DNA of 64,000 nt from an uncultured Erysipelotrichaceae bacterium. GTDB lineage: Bacteria; Bacillota_I; Bacilli_A; RF39; UBA660. The stretch covers positions 1 to 64,000 of the forward strand of contig CADBKG010000003.1 of the NCBI GenBank assembly GCA_902795215.1, given 5' to 3'. The translations under genes were made by a program, and so were the position numbers. The notes beneath the pieces were generated by a model. That model was not told the origin of the DNA, made no database searches, and saw nothing but the letters and a program-made list of their open reading frames with translations. Every line of letters starts with the position of its first letter. Within the stretch, counting starts at the first letter, position 1. Shown here piece by piece: positions 43,543 to 52,780 of this stretch.

Positions 43543-44080
43543 AATTAACTACTCCTAGTCTTGCTGTGAATTGACCATTTAAATTGCTTTCATTATTGCC
43601 TGATTCTGGGTTTTTAAAAGTAAATGTCAATTTAAATTCTTCACTTGCACCTACACTTAATTCTCCTGAATAAAGAGGAATGTTTGTTCTTGAACCATAA
43701 GGAAGTGGTGTTTCATTTACTAATTTAGTTCCATTCATAGATGTAAGCTCATAAACTAGTTCTTCTCCAAGAAAAGTATTAGTACTTGCAGCAATAACTA
43801 CATTATATTCTGCTTGATAAGTACCGGTATTTTCTAATCTAAATGTTTTAGTAACACTTTCACCTGGTGCTAGATTCGCTGTAATATTAGCACAGTCACT
43901 TTTTTTAGAATTAGCACAGTCAGTATAAGTTATTTCCATTTTTGCAGTTGTAACATCAATACTCTGCTGGCTATCATCATTAGTTCCACCACCAAAGTAG
44001 GCATATGATATACCAAATAAAGTTAGAGATAAACATGCTACTATTGCAACAATTGATATTTTATATACATTTTTCTTCAT
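43541..44080 (-). CDS. TasA/camelysin-like exported protein
   Basis: 179 residues. N-terminal signal with a SYAYF cleavage region at about 25-29, typical of SipW-processed TasA/CalY proteins and of small surface proteins in this group. The rest is a beta sandwich (TAKMEITYTDC, LAPGESVTKTFRLENTGTYQAEYNVVI, GASEEFKLTFTFKNPE). One Cys pair. In Bacillus TasA forms matrix fibres; here no sipW is visible nearby. Lone gene. Confidence 0.75.
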   Translation of the reverse strand: MKKNVYKISIVAIVACLSLTLFGISYAYFGGGTNDDSQQSIDVTTAKMEITYTDCANSKKSDCANITANLAPGESVTKTFRLENTGTYQAEYNVVIAASTNTFLGEELVYELTSMNGTKLVNETPLPYGSRTNIPLYSGELSVGASEEFKLTFTFKNPESGNNESNLNGQFTARLGVVN

Positions 44081-44124
44081 ATTAACTACCCTCTATATAA
44101 ATATTATCACACTTATTAATATTT

Positions 44125-44430
44125 TTAAAGAAAATTTTTAACTATTATATAATAAAATGAAAAATAAATAATGTAATTTATTAAAAGTAATATAATATAT
44201 TTTCTTTTCTTAGAAAATAACACTTTATCTAATTTAAAATTAATCATATATAAGATTAAAATTAGCAACAAAGATATTAAATACTTAATTTCAAAAAAGG
44301 ATAATATTAAAAAGAAAATAATAGATGGTTTAATGCTTTTTAGATTAGGTAATTCAAGTATAAATAAAGGAATATTATATGGTGTTAGATTATATATAAA
44401 TATATCAAATATAAAAAGTAATATAATCAT
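44125..44430 (-). CDS. mreD: MreD-like membrane protein (short)
   Basis: 101 residues, nearly all hydrophobic, three or four helices. It overlaps mreC by 4 bases and follows it as mreD does in Bacillus; sequence similarity alone would not identify it. Short against the usual 160-170. Assignment rests on position and topology. Confidence 0.55.
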   Translation of the reverse strand: MIILLFIFDIFIYNLTPYNIPLFILELPNLKSIKPSIIFFLILSFFEIKYLISLLLILILYMINFKLDKVLFSKKRKYIILLLINYIIYFSFYYIIVKNFL

Positions 44431-45092
44431 TTTAAAACATATAAATAGTTTAAGTTATCAAAATCAACTAAACTTTTAACATAAACTATTTGTTTAATCC
44501 CTTTCTTATTTATTTTTTCAACCTTACCAATATATATTCCTTCTGGTATATCTGATAATCCACTTGTAGTTACAACATCACCTATATTTATTTTTTCATA
44601 GTTATTTATATTATTTATTTTAAATAGTTTAGTTTTTTTGTTATATGCTCCTAACAAACCAAAACTATTATTAACTTTAACGCTTATTTTGTTTTCACCC
44701 GTTATAAGTGATACTTTAGCATTGGTTTTTTCATTTGATTTTATAATTCCAACTAGCCCATCTTCGTTTATTACAGCCTTTTTAGGTTCAACAATAGAAG
44801 TAGTATTAATTATTAGATAATCATAAAAATCATATATATTTCTAAGTGCTACTTTTGAAAGTATTACCCCATTATCTTTTGATATAGGTAAATTTGTTTG
44901 TTTTTCATATTCGGATATTTCCTTTTTTAATAAATCAATTCTTTCGTTATAAGTTTTTTCAAGCATAGTATATCTATTATCATGATTTAGTAAAGTATTA
45001 ATATTAGCTATCAAATTAATTATAGGTGAATGAAATATTATAAATAAAAAAATTATTAATATTATATAAAATCCTCTAAATACTTTATTCAT
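44427..45092 (-). CDS. mreC: rod shape-determining protein MreC
   Basis: 221 residues. N-terminal helix (8-25), a coiled coil (NERIDLLKKEISEYEKQ), then the beta-rich MreC core: VALRNIYDFYDYLIINT, VINEDGLVGIIKSNE and GDVVTTSGLSDIPEGIYIGKV. MreC scaffolds the elongasome. It overlaps radC by 8 bases; mreB, which normally separates radC from mreC in Firmicutes, is missing here. Confidence 0.85.
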   Translation of the reverse strand: MNKVFRGFYIILIIFLFIIFHSPIINLIANINTLLNHDNRYTMLEKTYNERIDLLKKEISEYEKQTNLPISKDNGVILSKVALRNIYDFYDYLIINTTSIVEPKKAVINEDGLVGIIKSNEKTNAKVSLITGENKISVKVNNSFGLLGAYNKKTKLFKINNINNYEKINIGDVVTTSGLSDIPEGIYIGKVEKINKKGIKQIVYVKSLVDFDNLNYLYVLK

Positions 45093-45777
45093 ATTTTAAA
45101 TTACCTTCTTCTAAATAACTATAATAATCCCCATTACCAACTATTAAATGGTCTAGAAGAGGAATTCCAAAAGCATTCCCGGCATTTAATATTTCGTTTG
45201 TTGTTTCATCATCAGACTTACTTGGCATCACTATTCCACTTGGATGATTATGCATTATAACAATTGCACTTGCATCACATAAGAAAGCCTCTTTAAAAAC
45301 TTCTCTAGCGCTAACTATACTTTTATTTATTGTACCTTTAAATAGTATTTTATGAGATATATACTGCTTATGATTATCCAAATATATAACCATGAAATTT
45401 TCTTGTTTCTCATCAATTATATATTTTGAAAAATATCTATATATATCAACCGAATTATTAATTTGAAGTTTATCTATTATTAAATCATTTTCATATACTC
45501 TTTTGCCTAGTTCTAATGCTGCAAGCAAAGTGATTATCTTAGTATCACCTAAACCTTTTATTTTCTTTAAATCATTTATATTAATGCTTCTTAATTCTTC
45601 TATAGAGTTTATTTTTTTAAGTATGCTATTTGCAAGATCTTTACTTGATTTATTTTTAGTCCCTGTTCTAAGAATAATGGCTATTAACTCTTCATTAGAA
45701 AGATTTTCTTTACCATATTTTAAAAGTCTTTCTCTTGGCATATCTTCCTTTGGTAAATCTTTTATTAATACACTCAT
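45085..45777 (-). CDS. radC: RadC family JAB/MPN domain protein
   Basis: 230 residues. N-terminal UPF0758 helix-hairpin part (ERLLKYGKENLSNEELIAIILRTG, KIKGLGDTK) and C-terminal JAB domain with metal ligands HNHPSGIVMPSKSDDETT. Despite the name, its repair role is unproven. In Bacillus it heads the mreBCD cluster. Confidence 0.93.
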   Translation of the reverse strand: MSVLIKDLPKEDMPRERLLKYGKENLSNEELIAIILRTGTKNKSSKDLANSILKKINSIEELRSININDLKKIKGLGDTKIITLLAALELGKRVYENDLIIDKLQINNSVDIYRYFSKYIIDEKQENFMVIYLDNHKQYISHKILFKGTINKSIVSAREVFKEAFLCDASAIVIMHNHPSGIVMPSKSDDETTNEILNAGNAFGIPLLDHLIVGNGDYYSYLEEGNLKYE

Positions 45778-46203
45778 TTATATCACTCCTTCATACATAT
45801 TTAATATTTCTTCGTTTATTTTTAATTTTCCTTTTTCACTTTTCATTTGTTTCATTATATTTTCATACTTTTTAATTTCTTTAGTGTCACTCGATATATA
45901 TATTCTTTTTGTTATATATCCAATGTTGTTTTTTTCTAAATAACCTGTAATAAAATTTATATTTTCTTTATCAAATAGAATACTAAAATATACTCTATAT
46001 ACTCCATCATCATAAACTACTTTACCATTATATTTTTGTTTTAAATTAAAAGCATATTCCTCTTTAGTAAATACACCTATCTGCACAGCATATGCATTAT
46101 ATTCTTCATACGCAAAGGCATCATTTGATGTATTTGCAAATAAAATAACCGCACATATTGATCCAATAAATATTGCTATAAAATATGGTTTTAATTTTTT
46201 CAT
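45778..46203 (-). CDS. SPOR-domain-like membrane-anchored protein
   Basis: 141 residues. N-terminal helix (8-24), then YAVQIGVFTKEEYAFNLKQKYNGKVVYDDGVYRVY at 38-72, a good match to the SPOR fold that binds denuded glycan strands at division septa. The C-terminus is a charged helical region. Its stop is adjacent to the radC start. Upstream is copy 2 of the 46-bp promoter repeat. Confidence 0.75.
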   Translation of the reverse strand: MKKLKPYFIAIFIGSICAVILFANTSNDAFAYEEYNAYAVQIGVFTKEEYAFNLKQKYNGKVVYDDGVYRVYFSILFDKENINFITGYLEKNNIGYITKRIYISSDTKEIKKYENIMKQMKSEKGKLKINEEILNMYEGVI

Positions 46204-46260
46204 TATTGATCACCAGAAGAAGTATAAATCAAGATAGTTAAAAACCATGTCAAAAAATGT

Positions 46261-46306
46261 CCCTCTATTATTATTATTCAAGATAGATTTCATTTTTCTT
46301 AAAAAA
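46261..46306 (-). repeat. copy 2 of the 46-bp dispersed promoter-bearing repeat
   Basis: 43 of 46 positions match 22861-22906. On the minus strand it reads TTAAGA then AATAAT at the equivalent positions, a weaker promoter than in copy 1, upstream of the SPOR-domain gene. Confidence 0.85.
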
Positions 46307-46960
46307 TTAACTAATTTTAGTTAAATCGCTCTTTTTTATAACAAAAAGTTTATATTTTTTATAAAAACAATAAAAAATATCTTTTAAGTCCAAATCATTT
46401 TTATATAAGTAATGCATAAGCCAAATTTTACTTTTTTTAATTGCTTTTAATGTATTTGTTTGAATTACTCCATCTACAATAAGAGGCATTGGATAACTTG
46501 TATCAAAGATCTTTTTTTCAAATATGGAAAGTTTACCATTTGATTCAAGCATTGCATATTCTATATTTTCAAGTGATTTAATACCTTTTTGTCTTAACTC
46601 TAAAAGCAAATCATCTATTGAATATCTTTGTTTTACCATTTCTTTATAGTTAACTCTGCCTTCACTGATTATAATTGATGGTTTACCTTCAAAAAAAGTT
46701 TTAACTCTCTTGGATTTAAGTGATAAATAATCAAGTCCTATTTCTAATATAGTTAATGCTATTATAGGTATAATCGTCATAAGTATTGTATCACTTGTAT
46801 TTTCAATACTTATTGCTACTAATTCTGCAATTAAAAGTGATATTATTAAATCAATTATACTTAATTCTCCTAGTTCTCTTTTACCCATAATTCTATAACT
46901 TAGCATAACAAAAAAGTAAAAGAATATAGTTCTAAATAAAGTAAGTAATATTTCTCTCAT
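46307..46960 (-). CDS. DUF421 family membrane protein (YetF-like)
   Basis: 217 residues from ATG 46960. Three N-terminal helices, RIMGKRELGELSIIDLIISLLIAELVAISIE is the family core, then a cytoplasmic domain (KPSIIISEGRVNYKEMVKQRYSIDDLLLELRQKGI, EYAMLESNGKLSIF). Proteins of this kind in Bacillus (YetF, YdfS) are spore membrane or general stress proteins of unclear function. Confidence 0.9.
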   Translation of the reverse strand: MREILLTLFRTIFFYFFVMLSYRIMGKRELGELSIIDLIISLLIAELVAISIENTSDTILMTIIPIIALTILEIGLDYLSLKSKRVKTFFEGKPSIIISEGRVNYKEMVKQRYSIDDLLLELRQKGIKSLENIEYAMLESNGKLSIFEKKIFDTSYPMPLIVDGVIQTNTLKAIKKSKIWLMHYLYKNDLDLKDIFYCFYKKYKLFVIKKSDLTKIS

Positions 46961-47020
46961 ATTTTCCCTCAAATATATTATGGAAAAAAATTGATTTTTT
47001 CATGCAAAAAAAGTTTATGG

Positions 47021-47485
47021 TTATTTTTTAACACATAAACTAAATAGATATATAACAAATGAACTAAGCAAACTAGTAATAAACATTAAATCATATGTAG
47101 TAAATAAATGATTAGTAATTATAAATAAAATTATATAAAATACTGCAAGACTCACTGCTAGTACCATAAGCATTTTATAATTTATTTTGGTGCAGTCCTT
47201 TGCAAGTGTATGAAAGAAATCTATTAGTAAGTAAAAATATACTGCAGGAAAATATAACTCTAATACTAAAGTGTTTTCAAATCTAGAAAAAACTATAAAG
47301 ATAAAGAATAACACTAACTCTTTTATGTTTATTGCTTTAAAAAAGTTTTTATTTAGATATTTAAAGTAACTCTCTCTATCTAGATTATATCTTTCTAAAA
47401 CTGCAATTCTATAATACATAATTTCTACATAGTATAAAATCCATGGTATAAATGTTATTAATTTAATTATTCTACTTATACTCAT
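47021..47485 (-). CDS. four-helix membrane protein, unknown
   Basis: 154 residues with about four hydrophobic helices and an amphipathic loop (YYRIAVLERYNLDRESYFKYL). No family recognised. Overlaps miaB by 4 bases, so it is translated with it, though a functional link is not evident. Confidence 0.7.
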   Translation of the reverse strand: MSISRIIKLITFIPWILYYVEIMYYRIAVLERYNLDRESYFKYLNKNFFKAINIKELVLFFIFIVFSRFENTLVLELYFPAVYFYLLIDFFHTLAKDCTKINYKMLMVLAVSLAVFYIILFIITNHLFTTYDLMFITSLLSSFVIYLFSLCVKK

Positions 47486-48882
47486 AATTCACCATCCAAA
47501 CTAAAGCTTTTAGCATCGGTTATTTTAACATCAACTATTTGTCCAATTATATCTTTGTTTGATTTAACATTGACTAGTTTCATTGAATCAGTATATCCAG
47601 AGTACATATTATCTCCTTTATCACTGTGACCATTAATTAATACTTTAACAGTCTTGCCTAAATATTTTTTATTTGATTCTAGAGAATATTTGTTGATTTT
47701 TTCATTTAATGTATGTAGTCTGTTTCTTTTTTCTTCTTCATCTATTTGATTAGTCATAACTGCTGCTGGAGTACCTATTCTTGGAGAATATATAAATGTA
47801 AATGCGCCATCATACTTGCATTTATCTACTACATCAAGTGTTTCATTGAAATCTTCTGTTGTTTCACCAGGGAAACCAACTATGATATCGGTTGTTATGC
47901 TAGCTCCTTTGATTTTTGTTTTTAATTTATTAAATAATGTTAGATATTCCTCTTTAGTATAACGTCTACCCATTTTCTTTAATATGTTGTCAGAGCCACT
48001 TTGAAGTGGTAGATGAATATATGGCATTATGTTGTCATATTTTGCAATTACATCTATCATTTCATCAGTAAAATCCCATGGATGACTAGTAACAAATCTA
48101 ATTCTATCTATATTGGTTTTTGCGGCTTCTTCTAAAAGCTCAGCAAATGATAATTCATCTTCTAAATCTTTGCCATAAGCATTAACATTTTGACCAAGAA
48201 GAGTTATTTCTTTATATCCTTCTTTTTTTAATTCTTTAATCTCTTCTAATATCTTTTCTGATCTTCTACTTCTTTGTTTTCCTCTAGTATATGGAACTAT
48301 GCAATAAGTACAAAATTTATCACAACCATACATTATATTAACCCATGCAGATATATTTGAATCTCTAGTATATGATAAATTCTCTATTACCTCTCCTTCT
48401 TTAGATTCAACTTCAAAATCAGTTTTATCCATTTTATTAAGTAGATAAGTTGGAAGATTATGCATATTATGAGTTCCAAAAACTAAATCTATATATTTGT
48501 GTTTATTTTGTATTTCTTCACAAACAGATGGTTCTTGAGCCATGCATCCGCATACAGCTATTATCATATTAGGATTATTTTTTTCTTTTTCATGTTTACA
48601 TCTTCCTAAAAAACCAAACACTTTATCATGTGCATTTTCTCTTATAGCGCATGTGTTAAGAATTACTAAGTCAGCTTCTTCAATTGAATCTACACTTAAA
48701 AAGCCAATGCCTTCAAGTAGGTTCTTAATTAATTCTGAATCATGTTCATTCATTTGACAGCCATATGTTTTAATGTAGTATTTTTTTCCATTAAAAGCAT
48801 TGCTTCTAACAATATTGGCATCTATATGTTTAACTTTTTCTTTAGTTCTAATTCTAGCTTTTTTTAAATCTGGTGTATTCAT
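47482..48882 (-). CDS. miaB: tRNA methylthiotransferase MiaB
   Basis: 466 residues from ATG 48882 (CGGAGTGATATT). N-terminal UPF0004 domain with cluster Cys residues (YIKTYGCQMNEHDSE, NTCAIRENAHDK, VCGCMAQ), radical SAM motif GCDKFCTYCIVPYTRGKQRS, VGFPGETTEDF, and a TRAM domain (VLINGHSDKGDNMYSGYTD). Methylthiolates i6A37 of tRNA. Full length. Confidence 0.96.
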   Translation of the reverse strand: MNTPDLKKARIRTKEKVKHIDANIVRSNAFNGKKYYIKTYGCQMNEHDSELIKNLLEGIGFLSVDSIEEADLVILNTCAIRENAHDKVFGFLGRCKHEKEKNNPNMIIAVCGCMAQEPSVCEEIQNKHKYIDLVFGTHNMHNLPTYLLNKMDKTDFEVESKEGEVIENLSYTRDSNISAWVNIMYGCDKFCTYCIVPYTRGKQRSRRSEKILEEIKELKKEGYKEITLLGQNVNAYGKDLEDELSFAELLEEAAKTNIDRIRFVTSHPWDFTDEMIDVIAKYDNIMPYIHLPLQSGSDNILKKMGRRYTKEEYLTLFNKLKTKIKGASITTDIIVGFPGETTEDFNETLDVVDKCKYDGAFTFIYSPRIGTPAAVMTNQIDEEEKRNRLHTLNEKINKYSLESNKKYLGKTVKVLINGHSDKGDNMYSGYTDSMKLVNVKSNKDIIGQIVDVKITDAKSFSLDGEL

Positions 48883-48940
48883 AATATCACTCCGTTTCCA
48901 GGCCAAATTAATTATAATATAAAATGCTTTAATTTAAAAG

Positions 48941-48966
48941 AAAAAAAGCACTATTTTAATGCTTTT
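48941..48966 (-). terminator. intrinsic terminator after the thioredoxin-like lipoprotein
   Basis: AAAGCAT and a GTGCTTT-like arm fold around an A/T loop at the 3' end of the gene, T-run on the minus strand. Confidence 0.6.
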
Positions 48967-49655
48967 TTATATTTTTCAAAGAATTTAGAAAAGTTTGATT
49001 TCATATCTCTATTCATTTCATCAGTTAGTTCTTCAAAACCATTTGTTTGTTTTTTAGATATACCAGTTATTCTATCAACGCCTTCTCCATTTTTTATAAT
49101 AAAGAAATTAGGTGCACCTACTCTTTTAGTTCCGGCATACTTTGTATCTTTTAAACTAGTAACATTTCCATGACTATAATCAGGTAGTAAGCTATCCATT
49201 TTATCTAAAAACTCATGATAACTTTTTGTCCCTTCATGAGAAACATATACTTTACCTTTTTTATCTAAGTCATAAAAGTCTCTTATTTCTTTTTCGATAT
49301 CATTGTCTGGTCTAACATTAACATAATAAACTTCTTTAATTTTGTTTTCTTTAGCAACATTTATAAATGTAGGTATTACACTTCTACACCATGGACAACC
49401 AGAGAAACCAAAATATACCATGAATGTTTCTTTATTATCAATCATTTCATTAATATCTTCTAAACTAGCATATATAAATGGATTATCTTCATCAATCTCT
49501 ATTTCTCTATTCATAGTAGATTCATACGCCACTTTTCCATTTAAACTTTCATAATCTTTTTTAAACTTTAATGCATCTTCTTTATTTGTTTTACCACAAC
49601 CAGTAAGTAAAATACATACAAACAAAAAACTTAAAATTAATAAACTTTTTTTCAT
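48951..49655 (-). CDS. thioredoxin-like lipoprotein
   Basis: 234 residues. Lipobox LTGC at 18-21 after a signal sequence, so attached to the outer face of the membrane. A thioredoxin fold begins near 75 with FGFSGCPWCRSVIP (CPWC active site), but the fold is enlarged by an insertion before RVGAPNFFIIKNGEGVDRI. Likely a disulfide reductase or bacteriocin-transport-like thioredoxin; partner unknown. Confidence 0.85.
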   Translation of the reverse strand: MKKSLLILSFLFVCILLTGCGKTNKEDALKFKKDYESLNGKVAYESTMNREIEIDEDNPFIYASLEDINEMIDNKETFMVYFGFSGCPWCRSVIPTFINVAKENKIKEVYYVNVRPDNDIEKEIRDFYDLDKKGKVYVSHEGTKSYHEFLDKMDSLLPDYSHGNVTSLKDTKYAGTKRVGAPNFFIIKNGEGVDRITGISKKQTNGFEELTDEMNRDMKSNFSKFFEKYKKALK

Positions 49656-49702
49656 CCTTAACCTCCAATGAATATTTTATCAAAAAATCAATTATTTAAC
49701 AA

Positions 49703-50419
49703 TTAATTATTGCATCTATCTTCAACATATTTTATTGCTTTATCGTAGTAATATTTAAATATTTCTTTATTTTTCATATTTTCATACATTTTTTCAAGTA
49801 AAGAAAACTTTTTAATATGCTTAAATGAATACTCATATTTTATATCAAAAACTAATGCTATCATTGCAATAGCATGATTTGAAGGGGTAGTAATATCCTT
49901 GTTGTTTATTATTTTTTCACTATCAAAAGTTTCTTTAACTATATCTGTTATTTCTCCTTCTTCACCGAGTAACACTGTTTTAGAAGCAAATATATATAGT
50001 ATATCTAATTTATCAGCGTCTCTTAAAATATCACATATTTTAATATGCATATTATCAAGTTTTGGAACACTATACTTGTTATGATATTTAATAGCATTTT
50101 TTATTAAATCATAATTTTCACTCTTTTTATAAAAATCCTTAATCTTATTATTATCAAATAATTCTTTAGCAGCATAATCTGCATGATCTATAGATTCTCT
50201 ATCACTAAATGTATGATATTTACTCCATTGATAAAATCTTCCATAATCATGAAGTAATCCCGAAACAGAAAGTAATTCTAACTCATTATCATCAACATTT
50301 AAGGATTTTCCAATCAATATACATAAATCTTTAACTCTAAGAGAATGATAATATTTTCTATTTATATTTGTATCATGAAAATTATATTTATCAACATATT
50401 TTCTAAATTCTTCTTCCAT
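49703..50419 (-). CDS. HD domain hydrolase
   Basis: 238 residues. HD signature: YHSLRVKDLCILIG, SGLLHDYGRFYQW (His-Asp), SIDHADYAA, KNAIKYHNKYS and LRDADKLDILY (last Asp). This matches the compact HD phosphohydrolases found in many Firmicutes; substrate unknown. Lone gene before a small gap. Confidence 0.87.
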   Translation of the reverse strand: MEEEFRKYVDKYNFHDTNINRKYYHSLRVKDLCILIGKSLNVDDNELELLSVSGLLHDYGRFYQWSKYHTFSDRESIDHADYAAKELFDNNKIKDFYKKSENYDLIKNAIKYHNKYSVPKLDNMHIKICDILRDADKLDILYIFASKTVLLGEEGEITDIVKETFDSEKIINNKDITTPSNHAIAMIALVFDIKYEYSFKHIKKFSLLEKMYENMKNKEIFKYYYDKAIKYVEDRCNN

Positions 50420-50457
50420 AAATCAACCATCCTACAAAGATAATTATACAATTTAAA

Positions 50458-50482
50458 AAGTGATTAATCAATCACTTTATAA
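50458..50482 (-). terminator. intrinsic terminator after the rhodanese-like gene
   Basis: AAGTGATT/AATCACTT stem around two to four bases, T-run on the minus strand; overlaps the stop codon. Confidence 0.65.
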
Positions 50483-50712
50483 CAATTATAACCATATACA
50501 GATAGTATTTGAACTGCTCTTTTAGACCTTTGACCATTTAAGCAATAAAAGAAATATGTCTTACTTTTATCTAAGTATTTACTAGGATTATCCAGTATTT
50601 TACTTAAACTAAGATTAATACTTCCTTTTATATTATTAAAGTCTTCTTTATCAACTAAACTTATAAGAGTTCCCATACTTTCTTTATAATCTTCTAATTT
50701 AATTGTCTTCAT
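50464..50712 (-). CDS. rhodanese-like sulfurtransferase domain protein
   Basis: 82 residues. Minimal rhodanese fold: INLSLSKILDNPSKYLDKSKTYFFYC then active site loop CLNGQRSKRAVQIL with the catalytic Cys and Arg, and YGYNCYKVID. Could relay persulfide sulfur, for example toward MnmA or the Suf enzymes, but no direct link is seen. Downstream of trmH by 12 bases. Confidence 0.85.
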   Translation of the reverse strand: MKTIKLEDYKESMGTLISLVDKEDFNNIKGSINLSLSKILDNPSKYLDKSKTYFFYCLNGQRSKRAVQILSVYGYNCYKVID

Positions 50713-50724
50713 ATTATATTATAT

Positions 50725-51444
50725 TTATATTTTATTATTTAGTTCATACATTATTATACTAGCACTAACACCAGCATTTAAGGATTCACAAAGAGGATCC
50801 ATTTTAATATATAGTTTTTTATCAGCATATTTTTTAATTGTATCTTTTACCCCACTAGCTTCACTACCAATTATAATTGCATTCTTTTTAGAAAATTTAA
50901 TATCTTTTAAATCTTCTCCACCATTAACATCTGTTGTATATATAGTATAATCTTTTAAATTATCAAGCACATTTTCTAAATCGGCTATTACTATATTTTG
51001 ATTAAAAATCATTCCTTCACTGGCGCGCAGTACTTTAGGATTATATATGCTTATAGAATCTTTACTAATTACGAGAGTATCTATATTAAAAGCCGTGCAG
51101 CTTCTAATTATTGTTCCCATATTTCCAGGATCTTTTATTCCATCAAGCATTAAAACATTACCTACTATATTCCCTTCATTTATCTTTTTAGCCACTCCCA
51201 ATATATTTGGAATGCTTGTTAAAGTAGATAATTTTCTCATAACTTTTTCACTTACAAAAGTTTTATTTTTAAAATCAATATCCTCATCTTTTATTAAAAA
51301 TATTTCTTCTAAAACGCCTTTTTTTAAAGCTTCTTCTACAAGGTGTTTACCTTCAATAATAAATTTATTTTCTATATCTTGATATTTTTTATCATTTAGT
51401 TTAGCTGTTTTTTTAATCTTTTCATTATTAACACTTTCAATCAT
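50725..51444 (-). CDS. TrmH/SpoU family 2'-O-RNA methyltransferase
   Basis: 239 residues. N-terminal substrate-binding part (KKTAKLNDKKYQDIENKFIIEG), then a SPOUT knot: VLMLDGIKDPGNMGTIIRSC, NAIIIGSEASGVKD and MDPLCESLNAGVSASIIMYEL, the three TrmH motifs. rRNA or tRNA target unknown. Overlaps the YgjP gene by 8 bases. Confidence 0.92.
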   Translation of the reverse strand: MIESVNNEKIKKTAKLNDKKYQDIENKFIIEGKHLVEEALKKGVLEEIFLIKDEDIDFKNKTFVSEKVMRKLSTLTSIPNILGVAKKINEGNIVGNVLMLDGIKDPGNMGTIIRSCTAFNIDTLVISKDSISIYNPKVLRASEGMIFNQNIVIADLENVLDNLKDYTIYTTDVNGGEDLKDIKFSKKNAIIIGSEASGVKDTIKKYADKKLYIKMDPLCESLNAGVSASIIMYELNNKI

Positions 51445-52078
51445 TTTGACTCTCCTTAAGCATCTTTCTAGCCATTTTATGATATGGATAATATTTTTCT
51501 ACTTCCTGCCAATATTCCGAGCCATGATTCATATGTTTAAAGTGACATAACTCATGAATAATAACATAATCTATTAAAGATACATCTTTTTTTATAAGTT
51601 CTGAGTTTAATGTAACAGTCATACTCCCTGTATTACATACACCCCATCTAGTAGACATTTTTCTTATCCTTAGTTTAAATTCTGGCAAATAATCAAACTG
51701 AGGTTTTAATCTTTCTAACCTACTTGAAAATATAACTTTACATTCATATGCTAGAAACTTTTCAAGCTCATTTTCATCTTTACTTATTATTTTATTGCCA
51801 TCTATATATGTTTTACTAACCCCATCATACTCAATTATATATTTATCACCTAAATAATACATTTCATTAGGTTTTAAATCACTAACAGGAGTTCTTTTTT
51901 TAAGTCTTAATATACTCTTAGAATTCTTTTTAATAATTCTTTCTATCTCTTTATTAGATAACCTTTTATTACAGGTTACAACAAGGACATCTTCTTCCCA
52001 TTTAAAATATATATTCTTAATTGCTTTTTTCTTTAGTTCTACTTTTGTAATAATATCATCAGTTAGATTTATATACAT
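51437..52078 (-). CDS. YgjP/WLM-type metallopeptidase (DUF45)
   Basis: 213 residues. Starts YINLTDDIITKVELKKKAIKNIY and carries RMSTRWGVCNTGSMTVTLNSELI and the zinc motif VIIHELCHFKHMNHGSEYWQEVEKYYP (HExxH at about 173). The family is called SprT-like or M48-like, substrate unknown. First gene of a three-gene run (YgjP, TrmH, rhodanese). Confidence 0.9.
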   Translation of the reverse strand: MYINLTDDIITKVELKKKAIKNIYFKWEEDVLVVTCNKRLSNKEIERIIKKNSKSILRLKKRTPVSDLKPNEMYYLGDKYIIEYDGVSKTYIDGNKIISKDENELEKFLAYECKVIFSSRLERLKPQFDYLPEFKLRIRKMSTRWGVCNTGSMTVTLNSELIKKDVSLIDYVIIHELCHFKHMNHGSEYWQEVEKYYPYHKMARKMLKESQND

Positions 52079-52120
52079 AAGTCATCACCTAAAAAGATTA
52101 TAACATAAACTATAATATAG

Positions 52121-52149
52121 TTGTATTTTTTTTGATTTTGTGGTACTAT
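52121..52149 (+). promoter_or_regulatory. promoter of the 52177 gene pair
   Basis: TTGTAT (52121-52126), 17-base spacer, TACTAT (52144-52149), about 27 bases upstream of the ATG; AGGAGGGGAAAAGAT is a strong ribosome binding site. Confidence 0.6.
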
Positions 52150-52176
52150 ACTTTTTACCTAAGGAGGGGAAAAGAT

Positions 52177-52779
52177 ATGAATAATTATGGAAAATTAGAT
52201 CAAAATATTGCATTAAGCTTTCCTGCAGATAAATTTGTATTACACTATGAAAGAGAATATCATCCAAATTTAGGTAATCATTTAAATGTTTATTATGGAG
52301 ACAATAGTGTTAGATCTATTGATTATAATGCAAAAAACATTCAACTTTTAGAAGATAAAATGGATACTCAAGTAATAAAAATATTTGAATATGTACAAAC
52401 TTTACCTGATAATGATAAAAAGGTTTTACTTGGTGCAATTATGTTTGGTGGCGCTGGAATTATTGATACATATGCCTTTACACAACATGTACCAGAAGTA
52501 TTATTAACAATTGGCACAGGATGTTTCTTCTATTCAAAACTTAAAAAAGCTTTCTTGTTAAACGATCTTGAAAAGAATTATATGATAGTTCAAAACAAAG
52601 AAAGAATAAATGAACATCTAAAAGCTAATAGAGATTTTCGTTATTGGCAAGATATGGAATTAAGTTCTAAAGCTGAAGAAGTAATAAGAGAAAAGCTTAT
52701 AACAAATTCTAGAATATCTGTTAATGATGGTGACTCTTTTACAAAAGAGGATGTAAAAAAATTAGTAAAAGGCAATTAA
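52177..52779 (+). CDS. hypothetical protein with central hydrophobic hairpin (pair member 1)
   Basis: 200 residues from ATG 52177. N-terminal beta-like portion (ALSFPADKFVLHYEREYHPN), a helix, a hydrophobic pair near 85-125 (VLLGAIMFGGAGIIDTYAF, VLLTIGTGCFFY), and an ending DSFTKEDVKKLVKGN. No family recognised. The downstream gene has the same plan and a similar ending. Confidence 0.7.
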   Translation: MNNYGKLDQNIALSFPADKFVLHYEREYHPNLGNHLNVYYGDNSVRSIDYNAKNIQLLEDKMDTQVIKIFEYVQTLPDNDKKVLLGAIMFGGAGIIDTYAFTQHVPEVLLTIGTGCFFYSKLKKAFLLNDLEKNYMIVQNKERINEHLKANRDFRYWQDMELSSKAEEVIREKLITNSRISVNDGDSFTKEDVKKLVKGN

Positions 52780-52780
52780 T

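Noticed and set aside
46205-46260. TTGACA near 46247 (minus strand) as a second SPOR-gene promoter
   Set aside because: No -10 hexamer at 16-18 bases; TATACT lies at 21 bases, too far.
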